Below, one piece after another: positions 1-9,300 of a stretch of DNA of 64,000 bases. How positions within the stretch are numbered: position 1 is the stretch's first letter; each line of letters starts with the position of its first letter. Origin of the DNA: Mucilaginibacter sp. PAMB04168 (GTDB taxonomy: Bacteria; Bacteroidota; Bacteroidia; Sphingobacteriales; Sphingobacteriaceae). The notes below the pieces were generated by a model. It had not been told where the DNA came from, did not search any database, and saw only the letters and a program-made list of their open reading frames with translations. The stretch covers positions 744,001 through 808,000 of the forward strand of contig NZ_CP155079.2 in NCBI RefSeq assembly GCF_039634365.2. Reading direction: 5' to 3'. The translations under genes were made by a program, and so were the position numbers.

Positions 1-277
1 TATCCATGTAGGTATTAGCAATAGCCTGCATGGTGCCAATATCCAGCTTTTCACTGGCATCAAAATTTAAGGAGATGTGCAACGCATTCGTTTTTACTTT
101 TTCATTTGTCATCGTCAAGTATTCAAAACGTCTGAGTTTATGATCAAAGCTCATCCTGCTAATCTCACCGGCAAAACCGCTTGCCATAATGAGCTGTGCC
201 TGACCTGCAGCTACTTTGTTCTCATTATAATGTAAGACGCCTCGTATTTGCTTTCCGCTTATGATCTTTGCAACCAT
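1..277 (-). CDS. Relaxase/mobilisation nuclease, N-terminal fragment cut by window edge
   Basis: The minus-strand frame from an ATG at 277-275 stays open to the window edge and gives 92 residues beginning MVAKIISGKQIRGVLHYNENK. The motif of GV(L)-x-Y-N-E-N-K near residue 13-21 followed by a short insertion rich in small residues is typical of the start of Bacteroidota relaxases (MobB-type, relaxase/mobilisation nuclease family). Such enzymes nick oriT and carry the strand into the recipient. The histidine triad would lie further downstream, outside the window, so catalytic competence cannot be judged. The gene overlaps the 3' end of the MobC-like gene by 19 bases, as expected for a coupled mob operon. 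Confidence 0.75.
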   Translation of the reverse strand, partial: MVAKIISGKQIRGVLHYNENKVAAGQAQLIMASGFAGEISRMSFDHKLRRFEYLTMTNEKVKTNALHISLNFDASEKLDIGTMQAIANTYMD

Positions 278-669
278 TTTTCTGCCAGTTGGGAAACGAT
301 CTCTAGCAACACGTCTACTTTCTTTCCTACGGTTTCATAGCGTTCAGCGACTTTAAGCGCATAGAAACTTTTGGAGCTTTCATTACGGCTACTATGAAAT
401 GCTTTAGTAATCTGGTTTATATTGACGCCTATGGCTTTGAGTTCTTTCCGGACTAGCGCTAGCTCCTCCATCACACTGTTAAGCGACGCATCGACATGAA
501 AAACCTTAATCTGTTCGTTGGATAAAATCTTGCGGCTGACCTCACCGATACTATGGCAATCACCTTTTTCGATTAGCTTTTCCAGCCGTTGATAAACGGA
601 CAGCGTGACCCTCGTTCTGACCGGATGAGTGAAACGTTCTTCTTTTTTCGAGTTGTTCGCTGCTTCCAT
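259..669 (-). CDS. MobC-like plasmid mobilisation accessory protein
   Basis: A 136-aa protein if it starts at the ATG at 669. The frame is open upstream to 804, but that part spans the stem-loop proposed as oriT and looks non-coding. The N-terminal third (VRTRVTLSVYQRLEKLIEK) resembles the ribbon-helix-helix start of mobilisation proteins, and the middle (VRKELKAIGVNINQITKAFH) matches the hallmark L-x-x-I-G-x-N-(I/L)-N-Q of the MobC family. MobC helps open oriT for the relaxase encoded immediately downstream with a 19-base overlap. This identifies the island as mobilisable rather than self-conjugative, because no type IV secretion gene is seen in the window. Confidence 0.82.
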   Translation of the reverse strand: MEAANNSKKEERFTHPVRTRVTLSVYQRLEKLIEKGDCHSIGEVSRKILSNEQIKVFHVDASLNSVMEELALVRKELKAIGVNINQITKAFHSSRNESSKSFYALKVAERYETVGKKVDVLLEIVSQLAEKWLQRS

Positions 670-693
670 ACAAGTATTTAAAGACTCGTAAAA

Positions 694-772
694 GGGGTGA
701 GTTCCGAACCCCGGTAAGCCACTGCGGCAGGCAGCAAAGATCCGTTTGTGGACAAACGTACATCTTTGCTGC
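694..772. other. Candidate oriT: short inverted repeat plus long stem-loop upstream of mobC
   Basis: Two inverted repeats lie 25-103 bases upstream of the mobC start. The first has arms GGGGT (694-698) and ACCCC (708-712). The second is much stronger: an 11-bp outer stem (731-741 with 762-772), a small asymmetric internal loop, a 7-bp inner stem (743-749 with 752-758) and a 2-base tip. Origins of transfer of mobilisable elements usually sit just upstream of mob genes and carry such repeats beside the nic site. The nic position cannot be read from sequence alone. The structure could instead be a regulatory hairpin in the mob leader. Confidence 0.5.
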
Positions 773-1470
773 AATCTGGCGATTGCCAACAGCTGCTTTG
801 TCACGGCATTCGCGGAAACCTAAGTCTTGTATTATAATTGACTTTTGAATTGGAACTTTTAAGGCTTTGCCTTACTTGATTTTCAGTAGATACTAATTGA
901 CCTAATGGATGGAGTAAAGCCCCGACCATTTGCCAGCATCGCTTCTTGATCTTTCATACAGGGGTGAACTGCTTGCAGGAATCTTCTATTGATGATAATG
1001 TTGTAAATCATGATACATTGTGTTTGATGGATTAAAGGTGTCATGATTTTTATGTATGAAATAATAGTTTTAATTAGTTCAGAATGTTTCGGCTCAAAGC
1101 ATTGATTGACAATGCCTATAAAGTAAGGGTAGTTAAAGTTTGAAAAAATTAGCTGGTCAATTCCCATCATAATGACTGACCTTTAGAATCATATTGCTTT
1201 CTATATTCAACAGAATCCTAAGCTTAACCGATTATGACGTAATTGATAGATAATAAATAGTTATCTATTATTGATTGTTACTCATTAGGAATACATTTCC
1301 TAGCGAGTAATCATCTATTAACAAAGTGTTTGTTCAAAGCTCGACACTTCTCAACAACCAATTGTGGTCATATCAGTACATCGCTTGCGTAAACGGTTAG
1401 AACATGATTTGACTATCATGCTTTCTGATTATAGCCGACTTGTACTTATATTGTTGAACCAACTGCTGTG
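773..1470. other. AT-rich intergenic stretch with no supported gene
   Basis: About 700 bases without a convincing gene. A minus-strand open frame at 883-1170 (95 codons) has low-complexity, Ile-rich composition and no recognisable motif, so it is not called. The notable content is a long imperfect palindrome at 1273-1315, listed separately, and a short repeat TAGATAA/TTATCTA around 1247-1267. Confidence 0.6.
1273..1315. repeat. 43-base imperfect palindrome
   Basis: Arms of 19 bases (1273-1291 and 1297-1315) match at 15 of 19 positions around a 5-base centre at 1292-1296. The cores TTACTC and TAGGAA are fully symmetric. It lies in the gene-free stretch between the mob genes and the small minus-strand gene at 1471. 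The size and symmetry fit a dimeric DNA-binding site such as an operator, a recombination site or a second transfer-related site. Nothing in the sequence distinguishes these. Confidence 0.5.
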
Positions 1471-1815
1471 TTAAAGCAGTAAGGTTCGCCTTTTCGTGAC
1501 GTATTGCGTTTCATTCAGATGCGCACGAATGCCGATACCAATTAACATCACTTCATTGCTGCTATACGTGTCATCAAAACTGAAAGCAACCGGTTGCGTA
1601 GAATAATTTAACGAGCCTGATAGCCCTTTAGTGTCACGCGACAAGGCGGCTAAAATAAATTTAACTTCGATGTTGACAAATATTACCGCTCGGCGCCTTT
1701 CATCCCGCACATTAAAACGGATATAACCTTCTTCATCTGCCAACCTGTCCAGCTGCTCGATTAGTAGTTTAACGGGCGTTTCTTTTAATGCAAGAGCTAT
1801 TGAAAATGGTACCAT
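1471..1815 (-). CDS. Small hypothetical protein of the island
   Basis: The 114-aa frame starts at the ATG at 1815; a GTG three codons upstream is a possible alternative. I do not recognise the family. The middle is rich in charged residues (GYIRFNVRDERRRAVIFVNIEVKF) with alternating hydrophobics that suggest beta strands, and the end is basic (KRRTLLL). No signal peptide or convincing membrane segment is visible, although the first ten residues are hydrophobic. It is divergent from the HEPN-motif gene at 2001 with 185 bases between them, so a regulatory or antitoxin-like role is possible but unsupported. Confidence 0.5.
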   Translation of the reverse strand: MVPFSIALALKETPVKLLIEQLDRLADEEGYIRFNVRDERRRAVIFVNIEVKFILAALSRDTKGLSGSLNYSTQPVAFSFDDTYSSNEVMLIGIGIRAHLNETQYVTKRRTLLL

Positions 1816-1946
1816 GACGATCACTCATTTGAAACGGTAAAGATATGCTAATATTTTTAGTATTTTGCTATTTTGACTTACGTTTTTTTTGTTAAGAGCT
1901 GTAGTGTCGATAAAAATCTTAAGGGGTGTATCTTAGCGATGTTTTG

Positions 1947-1967
1947 CTGCGCAGATAGGTTGCGCAG
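1947..1967. promoter_or_regulatory. Perfect 7-bp inverted repeat ahead of the HEPN-motif gene
   Basis: CTGCGCA (1947-1953) and TGCGCAG (1961-1967) are perfectly inverted around a 7-base spacer, ending 33 bases before the ATG at 2001. The place and symmetry fit an operator or a leader hairpin controlling the first gene of the HEPN-dpt block. A GC-rich repeat stands out in the surrounding AT-rich leader. Confidence 0.4.
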
Positions 1968-2000
1968 GAGGCTATTTTCTTTGCTACAAAATGTAAGCTT

Positions 2001-2915
2001 ATGTTATTCAAAGAAATATTGGACGAACGGTATGCGGCCTTGTCGCCGCTGTTTGATGAATTGTTCAACCTGGCGTTGAAGCGTCAGACCCATTCGGGCG
2101 ACCTGTTGCTGGCCCTGGAGAACGGCTTCCTGACAGAGGAACCAGACCCCGATCATGCTGGCACAGTAAAAATGTTCTATAACATCGGTCCGAACATGGA
2201 ATACCATTGCGAGACCGCCAACCACAATTTTATCCGGCAGTATATCCGCAGTGTCGTGGATATGCCTTATGAGGAATATAAAAAGCTGCATGAGTATTGT
2301 GACGAGCGCCAGGAGGAGATCGATGAGCTGCAATTTGTGGAATCCAATACCATCCAGGTCGAGATGTTGATCTACATGAAGATATGGGAGGGCGAGACTT
2401 TCCTGAAAAAAATTTACCAGCTGAGCCGGCTCATCACTGGCCAGGATTACGACTGGCACTTGAAGATCTCCTTTGGCAAAGCCGAGGCCGGCAGTATGCC
2501 GCGGCACCAGCTGATCCGCGAACTGAAAGCGAATCTTGAAAAAGGGTTACCGGCGCTAAACGAGGTGTTCGAGCGCGTGCACCGGTCTGAACTGCGGAAC
2601 GCAATCGCCCATTCCCAGTACGCGATGCTGGGCCGGAACATTATACTGGATAACCAGCGTCCGGGACAGCCCGATGAAAAGTTCCATCTCACTTTCGATC
2701 AGTGGGTAGACATCTTTCACGGTACCCTGACCATTTTTACTCTGTATGAAATGTTCTTTCAACGGGTCAGGGAACATCATTACCAGGTTAGCAAGGAATT
2801 CCATTATAAAAAAGAGGTCAGGGTGAACCGCCGCTTCCCCGAGGTTAAACAATTCCACATCGTTCTTTATACCCGCGAGCATTTTAAGGATTGGAGCCCT
2901 TATCCCAACCGTTAG
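2001..2915 (+). CDS. HEPN-motif protein at the head of the dpt block
   Basis: A 304-aa protein, probably cytosolic, with no signal peptide or membrane segment. The clearest motif is RNAIAHS at residues 199-205: the R-x4-H signature (R199, H204) followed by a small residue that marks HEPN domains. In many defence and toxin proteins this signature forms the active site of a metal-independent RNase. The N-terminal half is helical and acidic, and the last 60 residues are basic. It lies 228 bases upstream of dptF on the same strand, so it may be co-expressed or have its own control through the repeat at 1947-1967. HEPN assignment rests on the motif and helical context only; a non-catalytic role is possible. 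Confidence 0.8.
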   Translation: MLFKEILDERYAALSPLFDELFNLALKRQTHSGDLLLALENGFLTEEPDPDHAGTVKMFYNIGPNMEYHCETANHNFIRQYIRSVVDMPYEEYKKLHEYCDERQEEIDELQFVESNTIQVEMLIYMKIWEGETFLKKIYQLSRLITGQDYDWHLKISFGKAEAGSMPRHQLIRELKANLEKGLPALNEVFERVHRSELRNAIAHSQYAMLGRNIILDNQRPGQPDEKFHLTFDQWVDIFHGTLTIFTLYEMFFQRVREHHYQVSKEFHYKKEVRVNRRFPEVKQFHIVLYTREHFKDWSPYPNR

Positions 2916-3143
2916 TGATATGTGCGTAACTAGGCCAAAACCCTAATGTGCACCTTCAGACATAGAACAATTATTATATTAAACGCCTGGCATTTATAAG
3001 TGACATTTTTTACGAACAGCATCCACGTAGCATGATATTATTATTAAATATATTGTAGCTTTAGTGGTTTACAAACGTTGACATTTATTTAAAGTGTTCG
3101 CCGGTGACGGTGGCTTTGCGATAGATGCCTAAACCAATTTTGC

Positions 3144-4865
3144 ATGCTTAAATCGTTACTTGACAAACTCAGCATTTCCGCTAAGGAGGCCGTGATCGAC
3201 GGGAATGCGGACACTTTTGATAACTTTAAGGATTACCTGCACATCGACCGCTTTGTCGAGCACAAGTTCGAAGAGATCCTGCTGGCCGCCCTCAACAGCG
3301 ACAAACCGCAGCTTATCCTGCTTTCCGGTAATGTCGGCGATGGCAAATCACATATCCTGGCGCGGATGTACCGGAAATACCCCGAACAAATGTCGGGTGT
3401 TGAAGTGCGCAATGATGCCACTGAAAGCCGGGATGTTCATAAGGATTGGGTAGCCGAACTCACCGATTTTCTTGAACCGTTCCGCTCTGAACACCTGCAT
3501 GATAGCGGCAATACGGCCAAGCGCATCGTTGCGATCAACCTCGGGGTATTATCGTCCTTTCTCCATAAAAGCAACCAGGAATTCGCCGAACTTAATGATT
3601 TTGTGGAGCGCAAGGGAATCATCGACCGCATTGCTGGAGGTAACGATTTTGACCCTTCGGAATATTTCCAGTTTCTGAATTTCGCGGATTATAATCTGTT
3701 CACGATACGGCCCGATGCAGCCTCATCTGCGCTGATCCGCGATGTGCTGCAAAAGGTGACCGCGGACAGCCCCGACAACCCCTTCCGTGCAGCCTTCAAT
3801 GATTTTTACACCGACCATCCTAATACCTATGCCTGTCCCATCCGGTTCAATTATCAGCAACTGGCTAAACCGTCCGTACAAAAAGGGCTGGCGACGCTAT
3901 TCATCTATGCGATCGTTAAGTTCAAACTGATCATTTCCATCCGCGACCTGCTTGATTTTATTTATAACCTGCTGATGCCTTCCGAACTGGCCAGCCTCAG
4001 CGGGCCGCAGATCAAACAGCTGTATGCCTCAGGCAAGCACCCCGAGGTGATGCCGAATGTACTTTACAATATTCTTTTCGACAACCAGGGCCGTTCCGAG
4101 CTGTTCGATGCGGTCCAGTTGCTGGACCCGGTGCGCTACCGCAGCGCGACGCTGGATGACTTGATCTTCCGCATCAGTTCGACGGACGAGCCGGACAAGT
4201 TGTTCACCGAGCATCACCTGGAGGTGATCCCTTATGCCCGCCAGGCGCAACTGCTGCCCAAACGCAAGGCTTTACTGGTAAAGACCTTTATCCGCAGCCT
4301 TTATTTGAATGACAGCGCCTTCTTTGAAGGTGAATTGAAATATTTCTATCAGTTCTCGCATTATCTGTACTGTTATTATGCCGGTGACCAAAACGGTTTA
4401 AAGCCCCTTTACCGGGATATGATCAAAGCCATCTATTACTGGAACGGTAACTCCAAGCTGGAGAAAGAGGTTAACGTACCGGTGGGCCGAAGGCAGTTAG
4501 ACTACAATGTTACGCAGACCATCGTGCTCAATCCCGATATCCGCGTCCGCCCCGGCGGAGCCGCGGCCACTGAGATCAACGAGTTCGACCTGTCCTTCCC
4601 AGTTGGGATCAAGGCGGGTACGCATGGTATCGTCTTTAAACTGGACATCGTGCTTTTCGTATTACTCCAAAACGTAATCCGCGGCTACAGCCCCAACCGG
4701 CAGGACCGCGAAGACCATATCAATTTTCAGCAGGCCATCGACCAGATCACGACAGCGGCCGGGCAGGAGCAGGCAATCAATTTTGAAAAGATCGGGGGCA
4801 GCATGAGCGAGAAGTTCCAACTCAGTTATGTCCCCGGCTTTGGCTATGAATTTAAGAAATTATGA
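3144..4865 (+). CDS. dptF: DNA phosphorothioation-dependent restriction protein DptF
   Basis: A 573-aa P-loop protein of the DptF (DndF) family. The Walker A motif GNVGDGKS occupies residues 62-69 inside the typical LILLSGNVGDGKSHIL context, and the length fits the family. DptF acts with DptG and DptH in cleaving or restraining DNA that lacks phosphorothioate (sulfur-for-oxygen backbone) marks. The stop overlaps the dptG start in an ATGA, so the two are translationally coupled. The ATG at 3144 was chosen because it begins the conserved N-terminal helix (LKSLLDKLSISAKEA). The coding sequence is visibly GC-richer than the AT-rich leader, in line with acquisition as a block. Family assignment is from memory of sequence features, not from a search. 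Confidence 0.85.
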   Translation: MLKSLLDKLSISAKEAVIDGNADTFDNFKDYLHIDRFVEHKFEEILLAALNSDKPQLILLSGNVGDGKSHILARMYRKYPEQMSGVEVRNDATESRDVHKDWVAELTDFLEPFRSEHLHDSGNTAKRIVAINLGVLSSFLHKSNQEFAELNDFVERKGIIDRIAGGNDFDPSEYFQFLNFADYNLFTIRPDAASSALIRDVLQKVTADSPDNPFRAAFNDFYTDHPNTYACPIRFNYQQLAKPSVQKGLATLFIYAIVKFKLIISIRDLLDFIYNLLMPSELASLSGPQIKQLYASGKHPEVMPNVLYNILFDNQGRSELFDAVQLLDPVRYRSATLDDLIFRISSTDEPDKLFTEHHLEVIPYARQAQLLPKRKALLVKTFIRSLYLNDSAFFEGELKYFYQFSHYLYCYYAGDQNGLKPLYRDMIKAIYYWNGNSKLEKEVNVPVGRRQLDYNVTQTIVLNPDIRVRPGGAAATEINEFDLSFPVGIKAGTHGIVFKLDIVLFVLLQNVIRGYSPNRQDREDHINFQQAIDQITTAAGQEQAINFEKIGGSMSEKFQLSYVPGFGYEFKKL

Positions 4866-6334
4866 CGTTCAAGATCAACGATAGTAAATGGGACCGGGCA
4901 TTTGAATCCCGGGGCTCCTTCCAGCATAACCGTGGCGTACTGGTCAAACTGTTCCCCTTTGCCTCGGACAAGATCGAAATGAAGGAATCGGTGCCGGACA
5001 TCGACACCTTTCGCGGTGTCACCGGTGAGTTCTACCGGGCCAGTCACGGCATGACCTATCAGCGGCATGTGCCCAAAGATCAACTGATCGACCGTATCAT
5101 TGCCGATGTGGAAACCACGCAGGCCGAGCAACTTAAACTGATCATCTCCTCGCTGATCTTTAACGAGAACGATGACCTGTTCCTGTTCAGCGCCGAGACT
5201 TTGCGACACCTGACCTTCCAGTATAAGAATGCAAAACTGGCCCTGCTACAGGATTTCGTCATCAACCTGCTGATGGACCCGGAGGTCAAGGCGCTGATCC
5301 AGAATGCCTCGGGCGACACCCAGGAAAATATACTTTATAAACTGGTCTTGGAACAGCTACATTCAGCAGTGGAGACCAAACCCCGGGAACAGGATGCCAG
5401 CGGCGCCTATCAGGGGGAACTAGTGATGAAGGTACGTGAACTTTTCAAAGAGGACCTGCGCAACCTGTCCACCTTGAAGGAATTTTATATCCACCATGTT
5501 TCGCTCCTGATCAAATATTACGTTTTTCATTATATCACCCAGCAGTCGATGTTTCTGGCCGATGCCTTCGAGTCCCCCAAAGAGCGTTATCCTTTGTTCT
5601 TTACCCTGAACTGGGAAAAGCTTTCCCGTTCACGCTATGCGCTGGAGCATGGCTGGAAAAAACTGGAAACCATCGCCACGCCTTTATTCGCCCACACCAA
5701 TACGCTCGAACTGCTCAATACCATTGATTTTCCGGCGAAATTCAGCCGGTTGCAGCAGCCCTTCACCTACCGCGAACTTCGTGCGACGGTGCTGGAAATG
5801 TCCGAGGAGGACGAAAAAGACCTAGCCATCCTCATTCACCACCTGATCAAAAAATATCAGGCCAAGTTGCCGGATGTGCATTGGGACCAGTTCAGCGAAC
5901 AGTACCAGCCACCCGAATCCGGCGATTACGTCGAACGGCATAGCCTGCGCCTGGTACACGAACTGTTCCAGATGATGCGTTTTCAGTTCCCGAAATATGG
6001 CCGGGTCGATGCCTATAACAGTTATGCCAACTGGTTCAAGACCTATGCCAAGAGCGGGTTTTACAAATTGCGCGGCGGCCTCGGCGGCACGCTGAAGATC
6101 GACCGCGATCTGCTCCTGTTGCTCACCGAACTTGCGGTCATGTCGGAAAACAAGGACAAGATCCTGATCACCACGCTCTGGGAACAATTGGAGCGTCGCG
6201 GGGTATTCTTTGACGATAAGACCAAGCGCGCGGTGGTGACCTTTTTTGGCAAGATCAATACGCTCGAAAAGAAGAGCGACAGCGGCGACGCGCAATATGT
6301 TAAACGCCTTTACAAAGAATCTGATGGAAAATAA
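4862..6334 (+). CDS. dptG: DNA phosphorothioation-dependent restriction protein DptG
   Basis: A 490-aa, mostly helical protein with no recognisable catalytic motif, as is usual for DptG (DndG). It is assigned by place and size between dptF and dptH and by general resemblance. It starts inside the dptF stop (ATGA at 4862-4865) and its last 11 bases overlap the dptH start at 6324, so the three genes form one coupled unit. In characterised systems DptG is required with F and H for restriction of unmodified DNA; its biochemical part is not well defined. Confidence 0.78.
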   Translation: MTFKINDSKWDRAFESRGSFQHNRGVLVKLFPFASDKIEMKESVPDIDTFRGVTGEFYRASHGMTYQRHVPKDQLIDRIIADVETTQAEQLKLIISSLIFNENDDLFLFSAETLRHLTFQYKNAKLALLQDFVINLLMDPEVKALIQNASGDTQENILYKLVLEQLHSAVETKPREQDASGAYQGELVMKVRELFKEDLRNLSTLKEFYIHHVSLLIKYYVFHYITQQSMFLADAFESPKERYPLFFTLNWEKLSRSRYALEHGWKKLETIATPLFAHTNTLELLNTIDFPAKFSRLQQPFTYRELRATVLEMSEEDEKDLAILIHHLIKKYQAKLPDVHWDQFSEQYQPPESGDYVERHSLRLVHELFQMMRFQFPKYGRVDAYNSYANWFKTYAKSGFYKLRGGLGGTLKIDRDLLLLLTELAVMSENKDKILITTLWEQLERRGVFFDDKTKRAVVTFFGKINTLEKKSDSGDAQYVKRLYKESDGK

Positions 6335-9300
6335 CCTATACTTTTATTTATCACAACTGATCCTCAAGTATTTTCAACGCAAGGTCATCCGCGATGGCAG
6401 CCGCTTTCATATTTACTTTGAAAAGGAATCGAATGTGCGCCAACTTTACGAATGCCTGCGGGTGTTCACCGACCAGGTCTATTTCGGCGAGATCGAAGTA
6501 GGTACCTTTACCTTCTATAACTACGAAACCTTTTACCTGGTCATCGGCGGCAAAAAGCTCATCGTGGCATACCATGCCAACGGGGATTTTCTGACCGGTG
6601 TCCGCAACCATTTTGACCAGACGCCCGGCTTTAAGGAAAATGCCGCGATCCTGTTCATTCATAATACCGAACTGGAAAGTATCACCAAAGGGGCGGAAGA
6701 TCTTTCCGCCAGGGGCCTGCCTCTGCACATTGACAGCGTGAAACAGAATATTGTCCAGACCTTCAGCGAGGACGAGGAGAACAATTTCTCCAAGGCGCAA
6801 AAGGATTTCATCAAGACACTGTTGAACTACGAGAACAGCGATTATCAGATCGAAAGTACCAACCTTTTCGACCTGAAAAAGTACCTGGACATTCTGAATA
6901 AAAAGCGGCTGGACCGCGAGGACTATGAAACGCTGGGCGTGTTCTATGATGAATTGGTCCAGACCCAACTCATCAGCCGCAAGCAAATCGAAGCACGGCT
7001 GGTGAAAAATCTGCGCTGGTTCGACGAGATGACGCAAAGCGAACAGCTGAACACGCTGGATGAATACCTGGAAAAACACTTTGACCGGGAAGGCCGGAAC
7101 AAGCTGAAAAAGCGGGAAGATTGGAGCAGCGTCTCCTTCGACGACATCGAAAGGTTCGCCGCCAATCGCGATAAAGTAAAGTTCAATGAATACCTGCCGA
7201 ATACTTCCGAGGAAACACTGGACGAGCAGGTGCTTTGGGACAAGGCCGACGGCCGCACCAAGGCAGCCAGTCAGAACCGGAGCATCCTCATCTTTAACCC
7301 GGAGCAGCGCCAGGAAATCCATTTCCAATTGCACTTCCGGCGTAAACCGGCGATCTCCGATGTGACCAAGAAAGGGCTATCGGTCGAAGATATCAAGGGC
7401 CAGAACAGCCTGGATGTCAAAATGCAGATCACCAATCCGCATTTTTTCCAGCACGGCTGGATCGAATACAAAGAGGACAAGGACGGAAAGTTCAATACCT
7501 ATTCGTTCAAGATATTGGTCGCGCCCTTCGCCGATCATTTCTTCCGGGCCGTACGTTCCATTTACCGCATCCAGAAGAAATTCATGGTGATCGAATTCGA
7601 TGCCGAGAATGAGCTGGTGTTTAACGACCAGGGCGAGGCGACCGATCCGGTGCCGTATGTACGCAGCAAGATCTACTTCCTGCAGGACGGTGAGCGGCTG
7701 ACACTGGCGCTGGACGAGGTCAACCTGACCGACAGCCAGGAGTTCAATTTCTCGCTTAATTACGGGAGCGGCACACTAAATGCCAAGGCGATATTCAGCG
7801 GTATCAAGCCGACCGAACTTTCCGGCTGGGCCTTGTGGCGTAAAAAAGCCGCGAACCGTAAATCGGTCTACTACACCACCCGGATCGATGAAAAAAGCGG
7901 CAGGCCCAATATCCTGCTGGAGCATGATAACCAACGCTATTTTCCTTCCGGACGTTTCCGCGAAACGCTTTCGCTGGAGGAAAAAATCATCGACAACGGC
8001 TATCCTTTCCAGCGCGGTACCGGCGCGGCAGACCTGGAGGGCTTTAACGAGACCCTTCCGGAAGACCTGCTGGGCGCCCACCTCGAGATCATCATCTATT
8101 TCCGGACACGCAATAAAGGCAGTTACCGCGTACTGCCCAGCACGGTATTTATCGATGACGAGCTGCGCCAGCTGTATACTGCCTACGTGCAGCGTTACCT
8201 GCATTACCTGAACGGCATCGAGCCGAACCAGGCGCTGACCCGCTCGCAATTTTCGCTCCTTCGGCTTGGCAGCGTAGAGGATACTTCGATCTATGACCGG
8301 CTGCGCCTGTCGCCTCTGCACCCGCTGAATGTCATTTACCAGCTCCGCCTGGCAGATCGCACTGTGGACCAGGAACTGCCGAACCAGGTGTTCGCCAAAT
8401 TGTCGGCGCTGAACCTGCTGCCGTTCATCAATAACGGCGTGCAGCCTAAGAACTACTATATCGGCGTGAAGCAGGACCACAGCCCGGGCTGGCTGCACTA
8501 TGTCAATGCCGCCATGGAAGGGCAATCGATCAACCGCCAGAATGCGCCGGAGATCGTTTCCTCCAAGATCATGGAGTTCGTCAAGCATTTCTCCTTCCTG
8601 TATATTGACCCGGAATCACCGATCCGCATCAATTTGATGAACGTTGGCGACGGATTGGAGATCCTGCAGGGCATTTTCCGTTATATTTTCCATACGATCG
8701 GCCGACTGGCTAAGGAAGAAAAGAATATGCTGGCCATTCACCCAATTCTGATCAGCATTTACGGCTCTGGTGACTATACGACCAAGTTCGAGCAATTCTC
8801 GAAGTTCGATGAGATCGCCGAGATCAAACGGAATTTCCAGATCGACCTGACCGAGTTGGAGGATATCATCCACCCGGACGACCTGCTGCGTCTTTACCAT
8901 CAAAAGGTACAATTTTTTATTAAAGATGACCTCGGACCGGCGGACGCCTACGATTATGCACATATCAGCTTTTACCAGTTCAACGAGAGAGATCTTGAAC
9001 GGGCCGATAACAATACGCTGGAGATCGGCACCGGCGTTTCACTGCACGGCTTGATGAGCGACCTGCCTTCGGTGCTTAACCATGGCAACTACCGCACGGG
9101 ATTCGGTGTGCGCACGATGCCGGAGGAGCCGAACATTCTCACTGACCTGAGCAAACAACTGAACGCAGTAGCCCATGTCGCCGGCACGGCCAGTATCTTC
9201 AAAGAGAATCTGGCCTTCGCAACGGTCATCAATGCCGATGTGAACGAAAAACTGCTCAAGGTCTATGACAGTTCGCAGTGGATCACTTTTATTAACCCGA

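Noticed and set aside
669..804. Longer MobC start
   Set aside because: These 45 codons cover the stem-loop proposed as oriT and have no likeness to the family N-terminus.
883..1170. Minus-strand 95-codon open frame
   Set aside because: Low-complexity, Ile-rich content and no motif; surrounded by gene-free AT-rich sequence; not called as a gene.
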